This document shows positions 21,819-30,761 of a stretch of 64,000 bases of DNA, one piece after another (position 1 is the stretch's first letter; each line of letters starts with the position of its first letter). The DNA is from Microbacterium croceum (GTDB taxonomy: Bacteria; Actinomycetota; Actinomycetes; Actinomycetales; Microbacteriaceae). The stretch lies in contig NZ_JAHWXN010000002.1 in NCBI RefSeq assembly GCF_023091245.1, positions 1 to 64,000 of the forward strand, in the 5' to 3' direction. The notes beneath the pieces are model-generated. The model was not told where the DNA came from, did not search any database, and saw only the letters and a program-made list of their open reading frames with translations. The translations under genes and the position numbers were made by a program.

Positions 21819-22858
21819 CACACCACCATCCCGTACTGCTCGCTGAAACGGACATCGCCCTCGGCCATGTCGCGCATGTCCTGCACATCGCTGCGGAACA
21901 TGAGTCCCCGCTCGATGCCCATGCCGAACGCGAAGCCGCTGTACACCTCGGGGTCGATCCCGGCTGCACGGAGCACGTTCGGGTTGACCATGCCGCAGCC
22001 GCCCCACTCGATCCAGCGCGCGCCGCCCTTGAAGGTCGGGTGCCACAGGTCGAGCTCGGCCGAGGGCTCGGTGAAGGGGAAGTAGTTGGTGCGGAAGCGC
22101 GTCTTGGCCTCGGCGCCGAAGAGCTGCTTCGCGAAGTGATCCAGGGTGCCCTTGAGGTGCGCCATCGTGATGCCCTTGTCGATCACGAGACCCTCGAACT
22201 GCGTGAAGACGGGCAGGTGCGTGGCGTCGAACTCGTCGGTGCGGTACACGCGACCGGGGCACAGCACGTAGATCGGCACCTCGCGGTCCAGCATCGACCG
22301 CACCTGCACGGGGCTCGTGTGCGTGCGCATCACGAGGTGACGAGAGGTCGGGTCGACGTAGAACGTGTCCTGCTCCTGGCGGGCGGGGTGATCCACGTCG
22401 AAGTTGAGCGCGTCGAAGTTGAACCACTCGTGCTCGAGCTCCGGCCCCTCCGCGATCTCCCACCCCATGCCCACGAAGATGTCGCAGACCTGGTCCTGCA
22501 GGAGCGTGAGCGGATGCCGGGCGCCGACACGGGTGCGCGAGGGCACGGCCGTGATGTCGATGCGCTCGGCCTCGAGCCGCGCGATGACCTCGGCGGCCGC
22601 GAGTTCGGCCTCCTTCGCCGCCAGCGCCTGCGTGACCTGACCGCGGCCCTGGCCGACGAGCTTGCCGAACGCCGCCTTGTTCTCGGGGGCGACCTGACGC
22701 ATCGACGCGTTCAGGACCGCGAGCGGCGACCCTTCGGCGACGTGCGCGGCACGGACGGCTTTGATCTCGGCGGTGTCGGCGGCAGCACCGATCGCGGCGA
22801 GCGCTGCGGCGACGGCCGCTTCGACGGCTTCTGGGGTGATCTCGGGAGACTCAGACAC
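21818..22858 (-). CDS. pheS: Phenylalanyl-tRNA synthetase alpha subunit
   Basis: Catalytic class II subunit; 346 residues. A helical N-terminal tRNA-contacting arm precedes the core, with motif 2 around FRTNYFPFTEPSAELDL and motif 3 GCGMVNPNVL followed by GFAFGMGIERGLM. It starts with GTG eight bases after TAGACT, so the mRNA is probably leaderless or nearly so. No attenuator or T-box is visible upstream. Confidence 0.96.
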   Translation of the reverse strand: MSESPEITPEAVEAAVAAALAAIGAAADTAEIKAVRAAHVAEGSPLAVLNASMRQVAPENKAAFGKLVGQGRGQVTQALAAKEAELAAAEVIARLEAERIDITAVPSRTRVGARHPLTLLQDQVCDIFVGMGWEIAEGPELEHEWFNFDALNFDVDHPARQEQDTFYVDPTSRHLVMRTHTSPVQVRSMLDREVPIYVLCPGRVYRTDEFDATHLPVFTQFEGLVIDKGITMAHLKGTLDHFAKQLFGAEAKTRFRTNYFPFTEPSAELDLWHPTFKGGARWIEWGGCGMVNPNVLRAAGIDPEVYSGFAFGMGIERGLMFRSDVQDMRDMAEGDVRFSEQYGMVV

Positions 22859-22866
22859 GAGATAGG

Positions 22867-22895
22867 AGTCTACCGGCGCGGGGCGACGGGGTCAG
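22867..22895 (-). promoter_or_regulatory. pheST promoter
   Basis: On the minus strand, CTGACC (22890-22895) and TAGACT (22867-22872) are 17 bases apart, with the GTG of pheS eight bases further on. Good vegetative spacing with a leaderless geometry. Confidence 0.55.
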
Positions 22896-22908
22896 ACGAG
22901 TACACCCG

Positions 22909-23829
22909 TCAGATGCCCGGAGTCGGAGTACCTCCGAACCCACTACCACCGCGCTGCAGGGTGATGAGCTCGGTGTCGGTCCCGTCCTCATGCGTGCGCG
23001 GATCGCCACCGGCCGCGATGGCGCGGACCTTCGGCGAGCGCCGCGTGCGGATCTCGACCCAGCGCGCGATCCCCGAGAGGATCAGGCACATGATGATGTA
23101 GATGCCGCCGATGACGAACGCGGACTGCAGGATCGGACGTCCCTGCTGCGAGGTCAGCTGCTTGGCGTAGTACAGCAGCTCGGGGTACGTGATGATGAAG
23201 CCGAGCGCGGTGTCCTTCATCGTGACGACCAGCTGGGCGACGATGACGGGGAGCATGGCCCTGATCGCCTGTGGGAGCAGGATCAGGCGCATGACACCGC
23301 TCTTGCGGAGACCGATCGCGTAGCCGGCCTCCTTCTGTCCGCGCGGGAGGGATTCGATGCCGGCACGCAGCACCTCGGCCAGCACCGATCCGTTGTAGGC
23401 CATGAGCGCGATGACGACGGCCCAGTACGGGTCCATCTTCACCCCCACGACGGGGAGCCCGTAGTACAGCAGCATCATGAAGACCAGCACGGGGACAGCG
23501 CGGAAGAGCTCGGTGATCGCTGTCACGGGGAGGCGCACCCAGGCGTGCTCGGAGAGCCGGCCGATCGCGAGCACGAATCCGAGGACGATGCTCAGCACGG
23601 CGGCGAGTGCGAACGCGGCCAGAGTGTTGCCGAGCGCCTTGAGGATGCCCATCCACACGTTGGAGAACGTGAAGACGTACCACTTCTCGGCGGAGAACTG
23701 CCCGGTCTCGAACATCCGCAGGATCACGAAGCCGACGATGGCGAGCACCACGGCGACCGTGACGATGGCGAGGATGCGGTTGCGGGCGATCGCCCGGGGT
23801 CCGGGGACGTCGTACAGTACGGAGCTCAT
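22909..23829 (-). CDS. gluD: Amino-acid ABC transporter permease (GluD-like)
   Basis: Inner-membrane permease of a polar-amino-acid importer; 306 residues with about five or six membrane segments and the HisM-type permease signature EVLRAGIESLPRGQKEAGYAIGL (the EAA loop that docks the ATPase). The C-terminal ~45 residues form a charged cytoplasmic tail (THEDGTDTELITL). The ATG at 23829 is chosen because it overlaps the gluC stop (ATGA) and follows GGAGG by eight bases; another ATG lies five codons upstream. Glutamate is the expected substrate by analogy with Corynebacterium gluABCD. Confidence 0.88.
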   Translation of the reverse strand: MSSVLYDVPGPRAIARNRILAIVTVAVVLAIVGFVILRMFETGQFSAEKWYVFTFSNVWMGILKALGNTLAAFALAAVLSIVLGFVLAIGRLSEHAWVRLPVTAITELFRAVPVLVFMMLLYYGLPVVGVKMDPYWAVVIALMAYNGSVLAEVLRAGIESLPRGQKEAGYAIGLRKSGVMRLILLPQAIRAMLPVIVAQLVVTMKDTALGFIITYPELLYYAKQLTSQQGRPILQSAFVIGGIYIIMCLILSGIARWVEIRTRRSPKVRAIAAGGDPRTHEDGTDTELITLQRGGSGFGGTPTPGI

Positions 23830-24482
23830 CGCGCGATCCTCCATCGGTTCTCGAGATGGCGTTGCAGCCAGCTCATCAGCAGGACCAGCACCACGAACAC
23901 CACGGCGACCCAGAGCAGGACCTCCATGGGGTTCCCAGGGCGGTCGGCGGAGTCGTTGATCGTGGACCGGAGGGCCGCGAGCTCGGCGATCGAGAAGCCC
24001 GCCGCGACGGTGGTGTTCTTGAGGAGCGCGATGAACACGCTCATCATCGGGGGCACCACCGAGCGGAAGGCCTGGGGAAGGATGACCAGCGTCATCACCT
24101 GCCCGAACGGCAGTCCGATCGCGCGAGCGGCTTCGGCCTGGCCCACCGGGACGGTGTTGATGCCGGCCCGCAGCACCTCGGCGACGTAGGTCGCAGTGTA
24201 GATGCCGATGGCGAGGATGCCGAGCACGGTGTTCGACAGATCAGGCAGCCCGAGCTGCGGGTAGCCGAACACGAAGAAGAAGAAGACGAGGGTCAACGGG
24301 GTGTTGCGCACGATGTTGACGTACAGCGTGCCCACGCTCCGGGCGATCGGGATCGGTGAGACGCGCATGGCGCCGACGATGATGCCGAGCACCAACGCGA
24401 TGATGCCGCCGATGAAGAAGACGAGCAGCGTGTTGCTGATCGCCTTGCTCCACAGGTCGAGGTTGCCGAAGATGACGTCCAC
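23826..24482 (-). CDS. gluC: Amino-acid ABC transporter permease (GluC-like)
   Basis: A 218-residue permease partner of GluD with five or so membrane helices and the EAA loop EVLRAGINTVPVGQAEAARAIGL. It starts with GTG behind GGGAGGG. It follows the binding-protein gene after a strong intercistronic hairpin, which may lower its expression relative to the binding protein. Confidence 0.9.
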   Translation of the reverse strand: MDVIFGNLDLWSKAISNTLLVFFIGGIIALVLGIIVGAMRVSPIPIARSVGTLYVNIVRNTPLTLVFFFFVFGYPQLGLPDLSNTVLGILAIGIYTATYVAEVLRAGINTVPVGQAEAARAIGLPFGQVMTLVILPQAFRSVVPPMMSVFIALLKNTTVAAGFSIAELAALRSTINDSADRPGNPMEVLLWVAVVFVVLVLLMSWLQRHLENRWRIAR

Positions 24483-24508
24483 GCCACCCTCCCTTCTTCA
24501 GGCTGGGT

Positions 24509-24538
24509 GGGGCGGCCTCCACGGAGGAAGGCCGCCCC
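24509..24538 (-). terminator. Intercistronic hairpin between gluB and gluC
   Basis: Arms GGGGCGGCCT (24509-24518) and AGGCCGCCCC (24529-24538) pair perfectly over 10 bp around a 10-base loop. It lies 8 bp past the gluB stop. No T-run follows on the minus strand, so it looks like a stabilising or attenuating stem rather than a full terminator. Confidence 0.6.
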
Positions 24539-24546
24539 GTGTCAGA

Positions 24547-25455
24547 TCAGTACGCGTCGACCGCCGGCTGCTCGACCTTGATGCCGGAGGAACCGAGGTT
24601 CTTGTCGAAGATGGCCTGCCAGATGTCGCCGCCGTCGGTGAACAGCTCGTTGATGTGTGCGCGCAGCACGTCATCGCCCTTGGCGAGTCCGACGCCGTAG
24701 TTCTCCTCGGTGAACAGGCCGCCGGTGACCTTGACGTCGTCCGGGTACTGGGCGGCGTAGCCGATCAGTATCGCCTGGTCCGTGGTGACCGCGTCGACCT
24801 TGCCGTCGATCAGGTCCTGGACGCAGGCGGAGTACAGGTCGTACTCCTGCGTCTTGATGTCGGGGAAGTTCGCCTTGATGTTCTGGATCGGCGTGGAGCC
24901 GGTCGCCGAGCAGACGGTCTTGCCGTTGAAGTCCTCGAGCGCATCCGCGTCGTCCGCATCCGCCGCGACCAGGAGTCCCTGACCGGTGACGAAGTAGGGA
25001 CCGGCGAAGTCGATGAGCTCCTTGCGCTTGTCGTTGATCGAGTAGGTGCCGACGTAGTAGTCGATGTCACCGTTCACGATGGCCTGCTCGCGGTTCGCGG
25101 AGGCGATCGGCTTGAACTCGATCTTGTCCTCGCCGTAGCCGAGCGAGGCGGCGATCCAGCGGGCGATGTCGACGTCGAAGCCGGTGCGCTCCCCCGAGGT
25201 GACGTCGAGGTAGCCGAGACCGGGCTGGTCCTCCTTGACGCCGATGACGACCTTGTCGCGCTCCTTGATGGCGTCGAACGTGGGGCTGCCCTCGAGGTTC
25301 ACGTCGCTCGCGACCTCGAACCAGGTGCTGTCCTCGCCGCCTTCGTCGCCGGTGCCTGCTCCGGGGCTCGACGGCGTGCCGCTGTTGCAGGCCGTGAGTG
25401 CCAGCAGCGCCGTGGCTGCGATTCCGATGCCTGCCAGTGTCCGTGTGCGTCGCAT
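24547..25455 (-). CDS. gluB: Glutamate-type ABC substrate-binding lipoprotein
   Basis: Extracytoplasmic binding protein of SBP family 3; 302 residues. The lipoprotein signal MRRTRTLAGIGIAATALLALTAC ends in a lipobox cysteine at residue 23, then a Gly/Ser/Asp linker. The mature part begins near FDAIKERDKVVIGVKEDQPGLGY and carries GFDVDIARWIA, NREQAIVNGDIDYYVGTYSI and FAGPYFVTGQGLLV, the ligand-cleft blocks of the glutamate/glutamine group. The start has GGAG upstream. Exact ligand inferred. Confidence 0.92.
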   Translation of the reverse strand: MRRTRTLAGIGIAATALLALTACNSGTPSSPGAGTGDEGGEDSTWFEVASDVNLEGSPTFDAIKERDKVVIGVKEDQPGLGYLDVTSGERTGFDVDIARWIAASLGYGEDKIEFKPIASANREQAIVNGDIDYYVGTYSINDKRKELIDFAGPYFVTGQGLLVAADADDADALEDFNGKTVCSATGSTPIQNIKANFPDIKTQEYDLYSACVQDLIDGKVDAVTTDQAILIGYAAQYPDDVKVTGGLFTEENYGVGLAKGDDVLRAHINELFTDGGDIWQAIFDKNLGSSGIKVEQPAVDAY

Positions 25456-25499
25456 GTGCGTCTCCTTCGTGTGCTGTGTGTGCAGGGTCTGGGGTGGGA

Positions 25500-26246
25500 T
25501 CAGTGCGTGAGGAGCTTCGAGAGGAAGTCCTTGGCGCGGTCGCTCTTCGGGTTCGTGAAGAACTCCTCCGGCGTGGCCTCTTCCACGATCCGGCCGTCGG
25601 CCATGAAGACCACCCGGTCGGCCGCCTTGCGGGCGAAGCCCATCTCGTGGGTGACGACGATCATCGTCATGCCGTCGTGCGCGAGGTCGACCATCACGTC
25701 GAGGACCTCGTTGATCATCTCCGGGTCGAGCGCGCTGGTCGGCTCGTCGAACAGCATCACCTTGGGCTGCATCGCCAGCGCGCGGGCGATCGCCACGCGC
25801 TGCTGCTGACCACCGGAGAGCTGAGCGGGGAGCTTGGACGCCTGCTTCGCGATACCCACGCGCTCGAGGAGCACCATGGCCTCCTTCTCGGCATCCGCCT
25901 TCTTGAGACCGCGGACCTTGATCGGGCCGAGCGTCACGTTCTCGAGGATCGTGAGGTGCGCGAAGAGGTTGAACGACTGGAACACCATGCCGACGTCGGC
26001 ACGGAGGTTCGCGAGCCCCTTGCCTTCGGCGGGGAGCTCTTTGCCGTCGATGCGGATCGAGCCGCTGGTGATCGTCTCGAGTCGATTGATGGTGCGGCAG
26101 AGCGTCGACTTGCCGGAACCGGACGGACCGATCACGACGACGACCTCACCGGAATTCACCGTGAGATCGATGTCGGTCAGTGCCTGGAAATCGCCATAGT
26201 GCTTCTGGACGTTCTCTACCACGACGAGGGCCGTACCTGAGGTCAT
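25500..26246 (-). CDS. gluA: Amino-acid ABC transporter ATPase (GluA-like)
   Basis: Energises the importer; 248 residues. Walker [10 protein letters not shown] near residue 38, Q-loop VFQSFNLF, signature [15 protein letters not shown], Walker [14 protein letters not shown], and H-loop VTHE are all present. The second of two adjacent ATGs (26246) is preferred because it sits five bases after GGAG. First gene of the four-gene operon gluA-B-C-D. Confidence 0.93.
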   Translation of the reverse strand: MTSGTALVVVENVQKHYGDFQALTDIDLTVNSGEVVVVIGPSGSGKSTLCRTINRLETITSGSIRIDGKELPAEGKGLANLRADVGMVFQSFNLFAHLTILENVTLGPIKVRGLKKADAEKEAMVLLERVGIAKQASKLPAQLSGGQQQRVAIARALAMQPKVMLFDEPTSALDPEMINEVLDVMVDLAHDGMTMIVVTHEMGFARKAADRVVFMADGRIVEEATPEEFFTNPKSDRAKDFLSKLLTH

Positions 26247-26249
26247 CAT

Positions 26250-26612
26250 TTCTCCAAACTAGCCACGTGGTGTTGTTCGCTCCATGCAAACGAGGCGAGA
26301 TTTACACGTTCGTAATGCCGAGGGCGTCGGTGATCCGCCTGCGGGCACAGGTGTCCCGCGGACCGTCCCTCACGGGCCGCGGGACCCCTGCCGCTGGTGC
26401 GATCGTCCCCCTGGCGACGCCCCCCAGCGTGCGCCCGGACGGGCGCGCACACACAGGATCCGAGGGAGGGAGAACGCCTCTGCCGTGATGTGCGGCACGA
26501 ACTCAGTGGCATCGGGATTCTCCGTCGAATCGAGGTGATCGACATCAGAGTGGCAGAGCCCGAGTGCTCTGTGAGAGTTCTTGAGTATTTCTTGAGGAGT
26601 CGCCGCTCGCGC
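26250..26612. other. Intergenic region upstream of glu operon
   Basis: A 363-bp gap between the glu operon and the TAXI gene, both on the minus strand. It contains a GC-rich stem with arms 26353-26361 and 26377-26385 (GTCCCGCGG/CCGCGGGAC) and a weaker one near 26429-26450. Neither has a T-run. The region next to gluA is more A/T-rich and should hold the promoter, but I cannot fix a -10/-35 pair. No gene is visible. Confidence 0.5.
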
Positions 26613-27572
26613 TCAGCGCCGGGTCTCGCGGTAGTACTCCACCGCACCAGGGTGCAGATCGACCGGCGCTGTGAAGATCGCCTGCCGTCGATTCAGCAGC
26701 GCGGCGGCAGGCACCTCCGTCGCGATGCGCGAACGCGCGTCGAACAGCGTCCTCAGCACATCGCGCACCACCTCGTCGGGTGTGGCGGCTGCGGTGATGA
26801 GGTAGTTCGGCACGGCCATCGTGGGCGCCGGTGCCGTGAGCCCATAGGTGCCGGCCGGGAAGTCTGCGGTGCGATAGACATCCGAGTAACGATCGTTGAC
26901 GGCGTTGACCCACTCCTGCTCGACCGGCAGCAGCCGTACCGGCAGATCGGACGCAAGGGCCTGGATGCCGGGGGTCGGCAGCCCGCCCACCCAGAAGAAG
27001 CCATCGATCTCCGATGCCTCCATGGCACGGATGGACTCCTGCAGGTCCCACTGCGGGTTCTGCACCGACTTCACGTCCACGCCGGCCGCATCGAGCACGC
27101 GGCGTGCGATCACGTTGACGCCCGAGTTCTCCGCGCCCAACGACACGGTCCTCCCCGCGAGATCGGGGATGTCCTCGATGTCCGAGTCGGCGCGCACCAC
27201 GATATGCACATACTCGTCGTACAGCCGCGCCAGCGCGCGCACAGGGAGCGGTTCGTGGAAGGCCCCGACGCCGGCTACGGCATCCGCCGCCGCATCCCCC
27301 TGCGCGAACCCGAGCAGCGCCTCACCGCTGCCCACCTGCCGCAGGTTCTCGACGGAACCGTCGGTCTCCTCCACCACCGCGTGCACCCCGAGCGTGTCCG
27401 AGAGCTCTGCGGCGATGTGGCTGCCGTAGTCGAAATAGACGCCGGTCGAGCCGCCGCCGGCGATCACCGCGGCGCCATCGTCCCATTCGCTTGCCCGCTG
27501 CGTGCACCCTGTCAGCGTCAGCACCAGCATCGTCGCCGTGAGCAGCGCGAGGAGCCTTCCTGTGCTTCTCAT
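26613..27572 (-). CDS. TAXI-family TRAP solute-binding lipoprotein
   Basis: A 319-residue extracytoplasmic binding protein. A signal peptide ends in the lipobox LTGC (Cys 23). The TAXI family start VIAGGGSTGVYFDYGSHIAAEL, the QVGSGEALLGFAQGDAA block and WVGGLPTPGIQAL are characteristic; such proteins bind small carboxylates such as glutamate or oxoglutarate. No TRAP permease (DctM/DctQ-like) is present in the window. The ATG overlaps the histidine-kinase stop by 4 bp, so it is produced with the two-component system and may act as its ligand-sensing partner. Confidence 0.88.
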   Translation of the reverse strand: MRSTGRLLALLTATMLVLTLTGCTQRASEWDDGAAVIAGGGSTGVYFDYGSHIAAELSDTLGVHAVVEETDGSVENLRQVGSGEALLGFAQGDAAADAVAGVGAFHEPLPVRALARLYDEYVHIVVRADSDIEDIPDLAGRTVSLGAENSGVNVIARRVLDAAGVDVKSVQNPQWDLQESIRAMEASEIDGFFWVGGLPTPGIQALASDLPVRLLPVEQEWVNAVNDRYSDVYRTADFPAGTYGLTAPAPTMAVPNYLITAAATPDEVVRDVLRTLFDARSRIATEVPAAALLNRRQAIFTAPVDLHPGAVEYYRETRR

Positions 27573-28945
27573 GCGATCACCCCTTCGGGCACCCGCAGCG
27601 CGACCATCAGACCGCCGCCCTCTGGCGAGGAGACCGTCAGTTCCGCACCGATCGACGAGAGGAGGTCGGTGGCGATCGCGAGCCCGAGTCCGGAGCCCGG
27701 CGTATCTCCGCTGTCGGCGCTGCGCCAGAAGCGGTCGGTGGCGGATCCGACCTGGTCTTCGGGAAGCCCCGGTCCGTGGTCGCGAACGATGATCACGGCC
27801 GTGTCGGCATCGCGATGCGCTCCGACCTCGATCTCTCCTCCGTCCGGCGAGAACTTGACGGCGTTGTCGATCACCGCATCCAAGGCGCTCTCCACTATCG
27901 TGCGATCGGTCACACTCACGACGGCGTTCTCTCCCACGGTGCGGAACACGATGCCGCGCTGTGCGGCGACCTCGTGCCACGCGTCGGTGCGCCTGGCGGC
28001 CACGACCGCCAGATCGACGGCGGTGAACATCGAGTCCGCCTGCCCCCGGCGCGCGAGCCCGAGCAGCGTCTCGAGGATGCGCGCCATCCGACGCCCCTCC
28101 TCGCGGGTCTCTTCCACATCGCCCTGCCACTCCGGACCGAGCCCCGTCGACAGATGCTCGACGCGCAACAGCAGGGCGTTGAGAGGGTTGCGCAGCTCAT
28201 GCGAGGCGTTGAGCGCGAACTCCTGCTGCCGGGCGAGCACCCGCTCGATCTCCCCGGCCATCCCGTTGAAGACGCGCGTCATCCGTCGCAGCTCCGGCGG
28301 GCCGGTGTCCTCGGAGACCCGCGCATGCATCTCACCGCGCTCGATCGCGATCATCGCCTCATCCAGGCGCCGCACCGGCGAGAGCACCCATCGGGCCAGC
28401 TGGAACACGAGCAGTACGCCCAAGATGATCGACACGATGGCGATCGCCCCGAGCACCAGCATCTGCTGCAGGATGGCGGCCCGCGGCGCCTCGACATCGG
28501 CAGTGATCATGACCGCACCGATCACGTCGCCGCCATCGAACACCGGCTCCACCATGCCCGTGTCGGGGATGACCCAGGGGAACGCGGGCTCCGGCGCCTC
28601 CGCCCGCCGCCCCGACAGCGCGAGGCGCACGCGCTCCGCCTCGTCGTCCGCCAGCACCTCGAGCGCGGGATCGCTCGTCGCCCATGCGGTACCGGTGAGG
28701 TCGAACACGACCACCTCGATCCCGTACACCTCCTGGAAGCGTCTGGCCTCCCCCTCGATCACGGTCGCACTGCCCGAGCTCAGCGCCTGCCTGGCGCTGG
28801 TGACGAAGTAGCCGAGGTCGCCGAGCTGCTCGGTGTACAGCGCCTGCTGGATGCTGCGCGCCGCGCTGAGACCGGTGGCTCCGCCCAGGGAGAGCAGGAT
28901 GGCGATCAACGGCACGAGGAAGACGATCACGAGGCGGGTGCGCAT
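27569..28945 (-). CDS. Sensor histidine kinase
   Basis: A 458-residue membrane kinase. First membrane helix ~5-28, an extracytoplasmic sensor region ~29-160, second helix ~162-183, HAMP ~184-237, then the dimerisation domain with phospho-acceptor His 249 (ASHELRNPLN) and an ATPase domain with N-box DAVIDNAVKFSP, G1 DHGPGLPE and G2 GSGLGLAIA. It is encoded 3 bp after the response regulator and overlaps the TAXI gene. The arrangement resembles TctD/TctE-type systems that sense carboxylates with a binding protein; the ligand is unknown. Confidence 0.93.
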   Translation of the reverse strand: MRTRLVIVFLVPLIAILLSLGGATGLSAARSIQQALYTEQLGDLGYFVTSARQALSSGSATVIEGEARRFQEVYGIEVVVFDLTGTAWATSDPALEVLADDEAERVRLALSGRRAEAPEPAFPWVIPDTGMVEPVFDGGDVIGAVMITADVEAPRAAILQQMLVLGAIAIVSIILGVLLVFQLARWVLSPVRRLDEAMIAIERGEMHARVSEDTGPPELRRMTRVFNGMAGEIERVLARQQEFALNASHELRNPLNALLLRVEHLSTGLGPEWQGDVEETREEGRRMARILETLLGLARRGQADSMFTAVDLAVVAARRTDAWHEVAAQRGIVFRTVGENAVVSVTDRTIVESALDAVIDNAVKFSPDGGEIEVGAHRDADTAVIIVRDHGPGLPEDQVGSATDRFWRSADSGDTPGSGLGLAIATDLLSSIGAELTVSSPEGGGLMVALRVPEGVIA

Positions 28946-28948
28946 CGC

Positions 28949-29620
28949 TCAGGCGCCCGCCAGCCGGTATCCGACTCCCCGTACGGTCTCGATCAGCGTG
29001 CGTTCGCCGGCTTTGCGGCGGATCGCCCCGACATGCACTTCGAGCGAATGCCCGAATCCGCGCCAGTCGGTGTTCCACACCTCTCGGATCAGCCGCTCCT
29101 TCGGCACTGCGACGCCGGGATAGCGCGCGAGCACCGCGACGATGTCGAATTCCTTGCGGGTGAGCTCGACCGGCGCATCATCCACGATCAGCTGCCGGGC
29201 GACGAGGTCGATCTGCACATCGCCGTCGTGCACCACGACGCGCGCATCCGCGTCCGGCCGCACCGCACGGGAGCGACGAGTGACCGCCTCGATGCGGGCC
29301 AGCAGCTCGTGCACGTCATAGGGCTTCACGACGAAGTCATCGGCGCCGGCGCGCAGTCCCTTGATGCGCTCGGTGACCTGGCTCCGCGCCGTGACCACCA
29401 CGATCGGCACGTCGGAGCGTCCCCGGATCCGCCGGCACAGATCGATGCCGTCGACATCGGGCAGCCCCAGGTCCAGCAGCACCACCTCGGTGTCGGCGTC
29501 CAGGAGTTCCAGTGCCTGAGCGCCGTCCGCTGCGCGAACGGTCGCATAGCCGGACCGTGCGAGGAAGGCGTCGAGAGCGGCGGCGACGCGTTCGTCGTCC
29601 TCCACGATCAGAATCCTCAT
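28949..29620 (-). CDS. OmpR-family response regulator
   Basis: A 223-residue DNA-binding regulator. The receiver domain has acidic residues Asp 8/Asp 9, phospho-acceptor Asp 50 (VVLLDLGLPD) and the switch lysine in VVKPYD. A winged-helix effector domain follows (~125-223; ELTRKEFDIVAVLARYPGVAVPKERLI, GVGYRLAGA). It pairs with the downstream histidine kinase. Its promoter may be shared with the RNA methyltransferase 24 bp upstream. Confidence 0.94.
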   Translation of the reverse strand: MRILIVEDDERVAAALDAFLARSGYATVRAADGAQALELLDADTEVVLLDLGLPDVDGIDLCRRIRGRSDVPIVVVTARSQVTERIKGLRAGADDFVVKPYDVHELLARIEAVTRRSRAVRPDADARVVVHDGDVQIDLVARQLIVDDAPVELTRKEFDIVAVLARYPGVAVPKERLIREVWNTDWRGFGHSLEVHVGAIRRKAGERTLIETVRGVGYRLAGA

Positions 29621-29644
29621 CGATCCTGGCTCTCGTCTCGCCGC

Positions 29645-30451
29645 TCAGCCCGCAGCGCGCTGAGCGAAAGCACTCTCATACAGGCACACGCTGGCGGCGG
29701 TCGCCAGGTTCAGGGACTCGGCGCGACCGAAGATCGGCAGCTTCAGCACGCGGTCCGCGAGCTCCAGGGCGGCGTCCTCCAGCCCGCGAGCTTCATTGCC
29801 GAAAAGCCAGGCCGTCGGCTCGGCCAGGACGCCCTCGGCGCGCGCCGCAAGGAGGTCATCGCCCTTGACATCGGCGGCGAGGATCTTGAGCCCTGCCGCG
29901 TGGGCGCGGTCGACGACATCTGCGAGGTCACCGGCGACCGAGACAGGCAGGTGGAACAGCGATCCTGTCGTGGCCCGCACGACTTTCGGGTTGTAGGGGT
30001 CGACGGTGCGGCCGGTCAGCACGACGGCGTCGGCACCGGCGGCATCGGCTGCGCGGATGATGGTGCCGAGGTTGCCCGGATCGCGCACCTCTTCGCAGAT
30101 CGCGACGAGCCGGGGACCAGCGGCGAACACGTCGCGCACCGATGTCGGCATCTGCCGGACCACCGCGACGAGTCCCTGCGGGGTCACTGTGTCGGCCATC
30201 GCGTTCAGCACGTATTCGGTGACGTACTCGACGTCGATGTCGGCGTCCGCGGCGTTCGCGCGGATGTCCGGGTGCTTCTCCCATCCGGTCGGCGTCGCGA
30301 ACAGCTCGACGATCGACTCGGGCCGGTAGGTGAGCGCTTCACGCACGGCCTGCGGACCTTCGAGAAGGAACAGACCTGTCTCGGTGCGCGCGCTGCGCTT
30401 GGTCAGCTTCGCGACAGCACGGACTCGGGGGGACCGGGGGTTCTCCAGCAC
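29645..30451 (-). CDS. SpoU/TrmH-family RNA 2'-O-methyltransferase
   Basis: A 268-residue SPOUT methyltransferase that should use S-adenosylmethionine on rRNA or tRNA ribose. An N-terminal substrate-binding domain (FLLEGPQAVREAL) precedes the knotted catalytic domain with motif 1 VRDPGNLGTIIRAADAAGADAV, motif 2 LFGNEARGLEDAALELAD and motif 3 LPIFGRAESLNLATAASVCLYE. The target nucleotide is unknown. The GTG start lies seven bases after TAGACT, so the transcript is probably leaderless. Confidence 0.92.
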   Translation of the reverse strand: MLENPRSPRVRAVAKLTKRSARTETGLFLLEGPQAVREALTYRPESIVELFATPTGWEKHPDIRANAADADIDVEYVTEYVLNAMADTVTPQGLVAVVRQMPTSVRDVFAAGPRLVAICEEVRDPGNLGTIIRAADAAGADAVVLTGRTVDPYNPKVVRATTGSLFHLPVSVAGDLADVVDRAHAAGLKILAADVKGDDLLAARAEGVLAEPTAWLFGNEARGLEDAALELADRVLKLPIFGRAESLNLATAASVCLYESAFAQRAAG

Positions 30452-30509
30452 GTGTCACAGTCTAGGGAACGCAGAGGTCCTTCTCGTGCCATCGGGATGA
30501 GGTGCGTGC

Positions 30510-30761
30510 ATGACGACGGATGCCGCCGCGCCGCGGACCCGCCGACGGCTCGTGCTCGCGGGGCTCGCCACCACGACCGCGGGGGTGGGACTGCTCGCGC
30601 ATCGGTCGATCGATGGCATCGTGGGCGATGTCGTCGGCGATGCGCTGTACGCCGTGCTCGTCGACGGGTGTCGAGAACTTCCGGAAACGCCGCAGGGCGC
30701 CCTCCCGAAGGAGAGCGCCCTGCGTGAAGAGGTGCTTACGCAGCCGACTTCGGAGCGTTGA
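30510..30761 (+). pseudogene. Truncated DUF2809-like membrane protein remnant
   Basis: An 83-codon frame. The first ~55 residues ([22 protein letters not shown], then [16 protein letters not shown]) resemble the start of DUF2809 proteins, which normally continue for another ~70 residues with two or three more membrane helices. Here the similarity stops at VLV, and the rest runs through the rplT terminator and overlaps rplT by 26 bp in antisense. I read it as a gene cut short by rearrangement. It could still make a one-helix peptide. Confidence 0.5.
30692..30723 (-). terminator. Terminator of infC-rpmI-rplT operon
   Basis: GCAGGGCGC (30692-30700) pairs with GCGCCCTGC (30715-30723), extended inside by CTCC/GGAG around a CGAA tetraloop. 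It lies 13 bp past the rplT stop on the minus strand and is followed by GGCGTTTCC. A strong stem with a weak T-tail. Confidence 0.75.

Noticed and set aside
17931-22085. Plus-strand open frame of about 1384 codons
   Set aside because: It lies antisense to pheT, the DUF402 gene and part of the epimerase gene, is Arg/Asp/His-rich, and has no family features. Long antisense frames are expected in high-GC coding DNA.
26353-26385. Rho-independent terminator in the glu/TAXI gap
   Set aside because: A stem exists, but no T-run follows on either strand and it is not near a gene end, so it is only mentioned as a hairpin.
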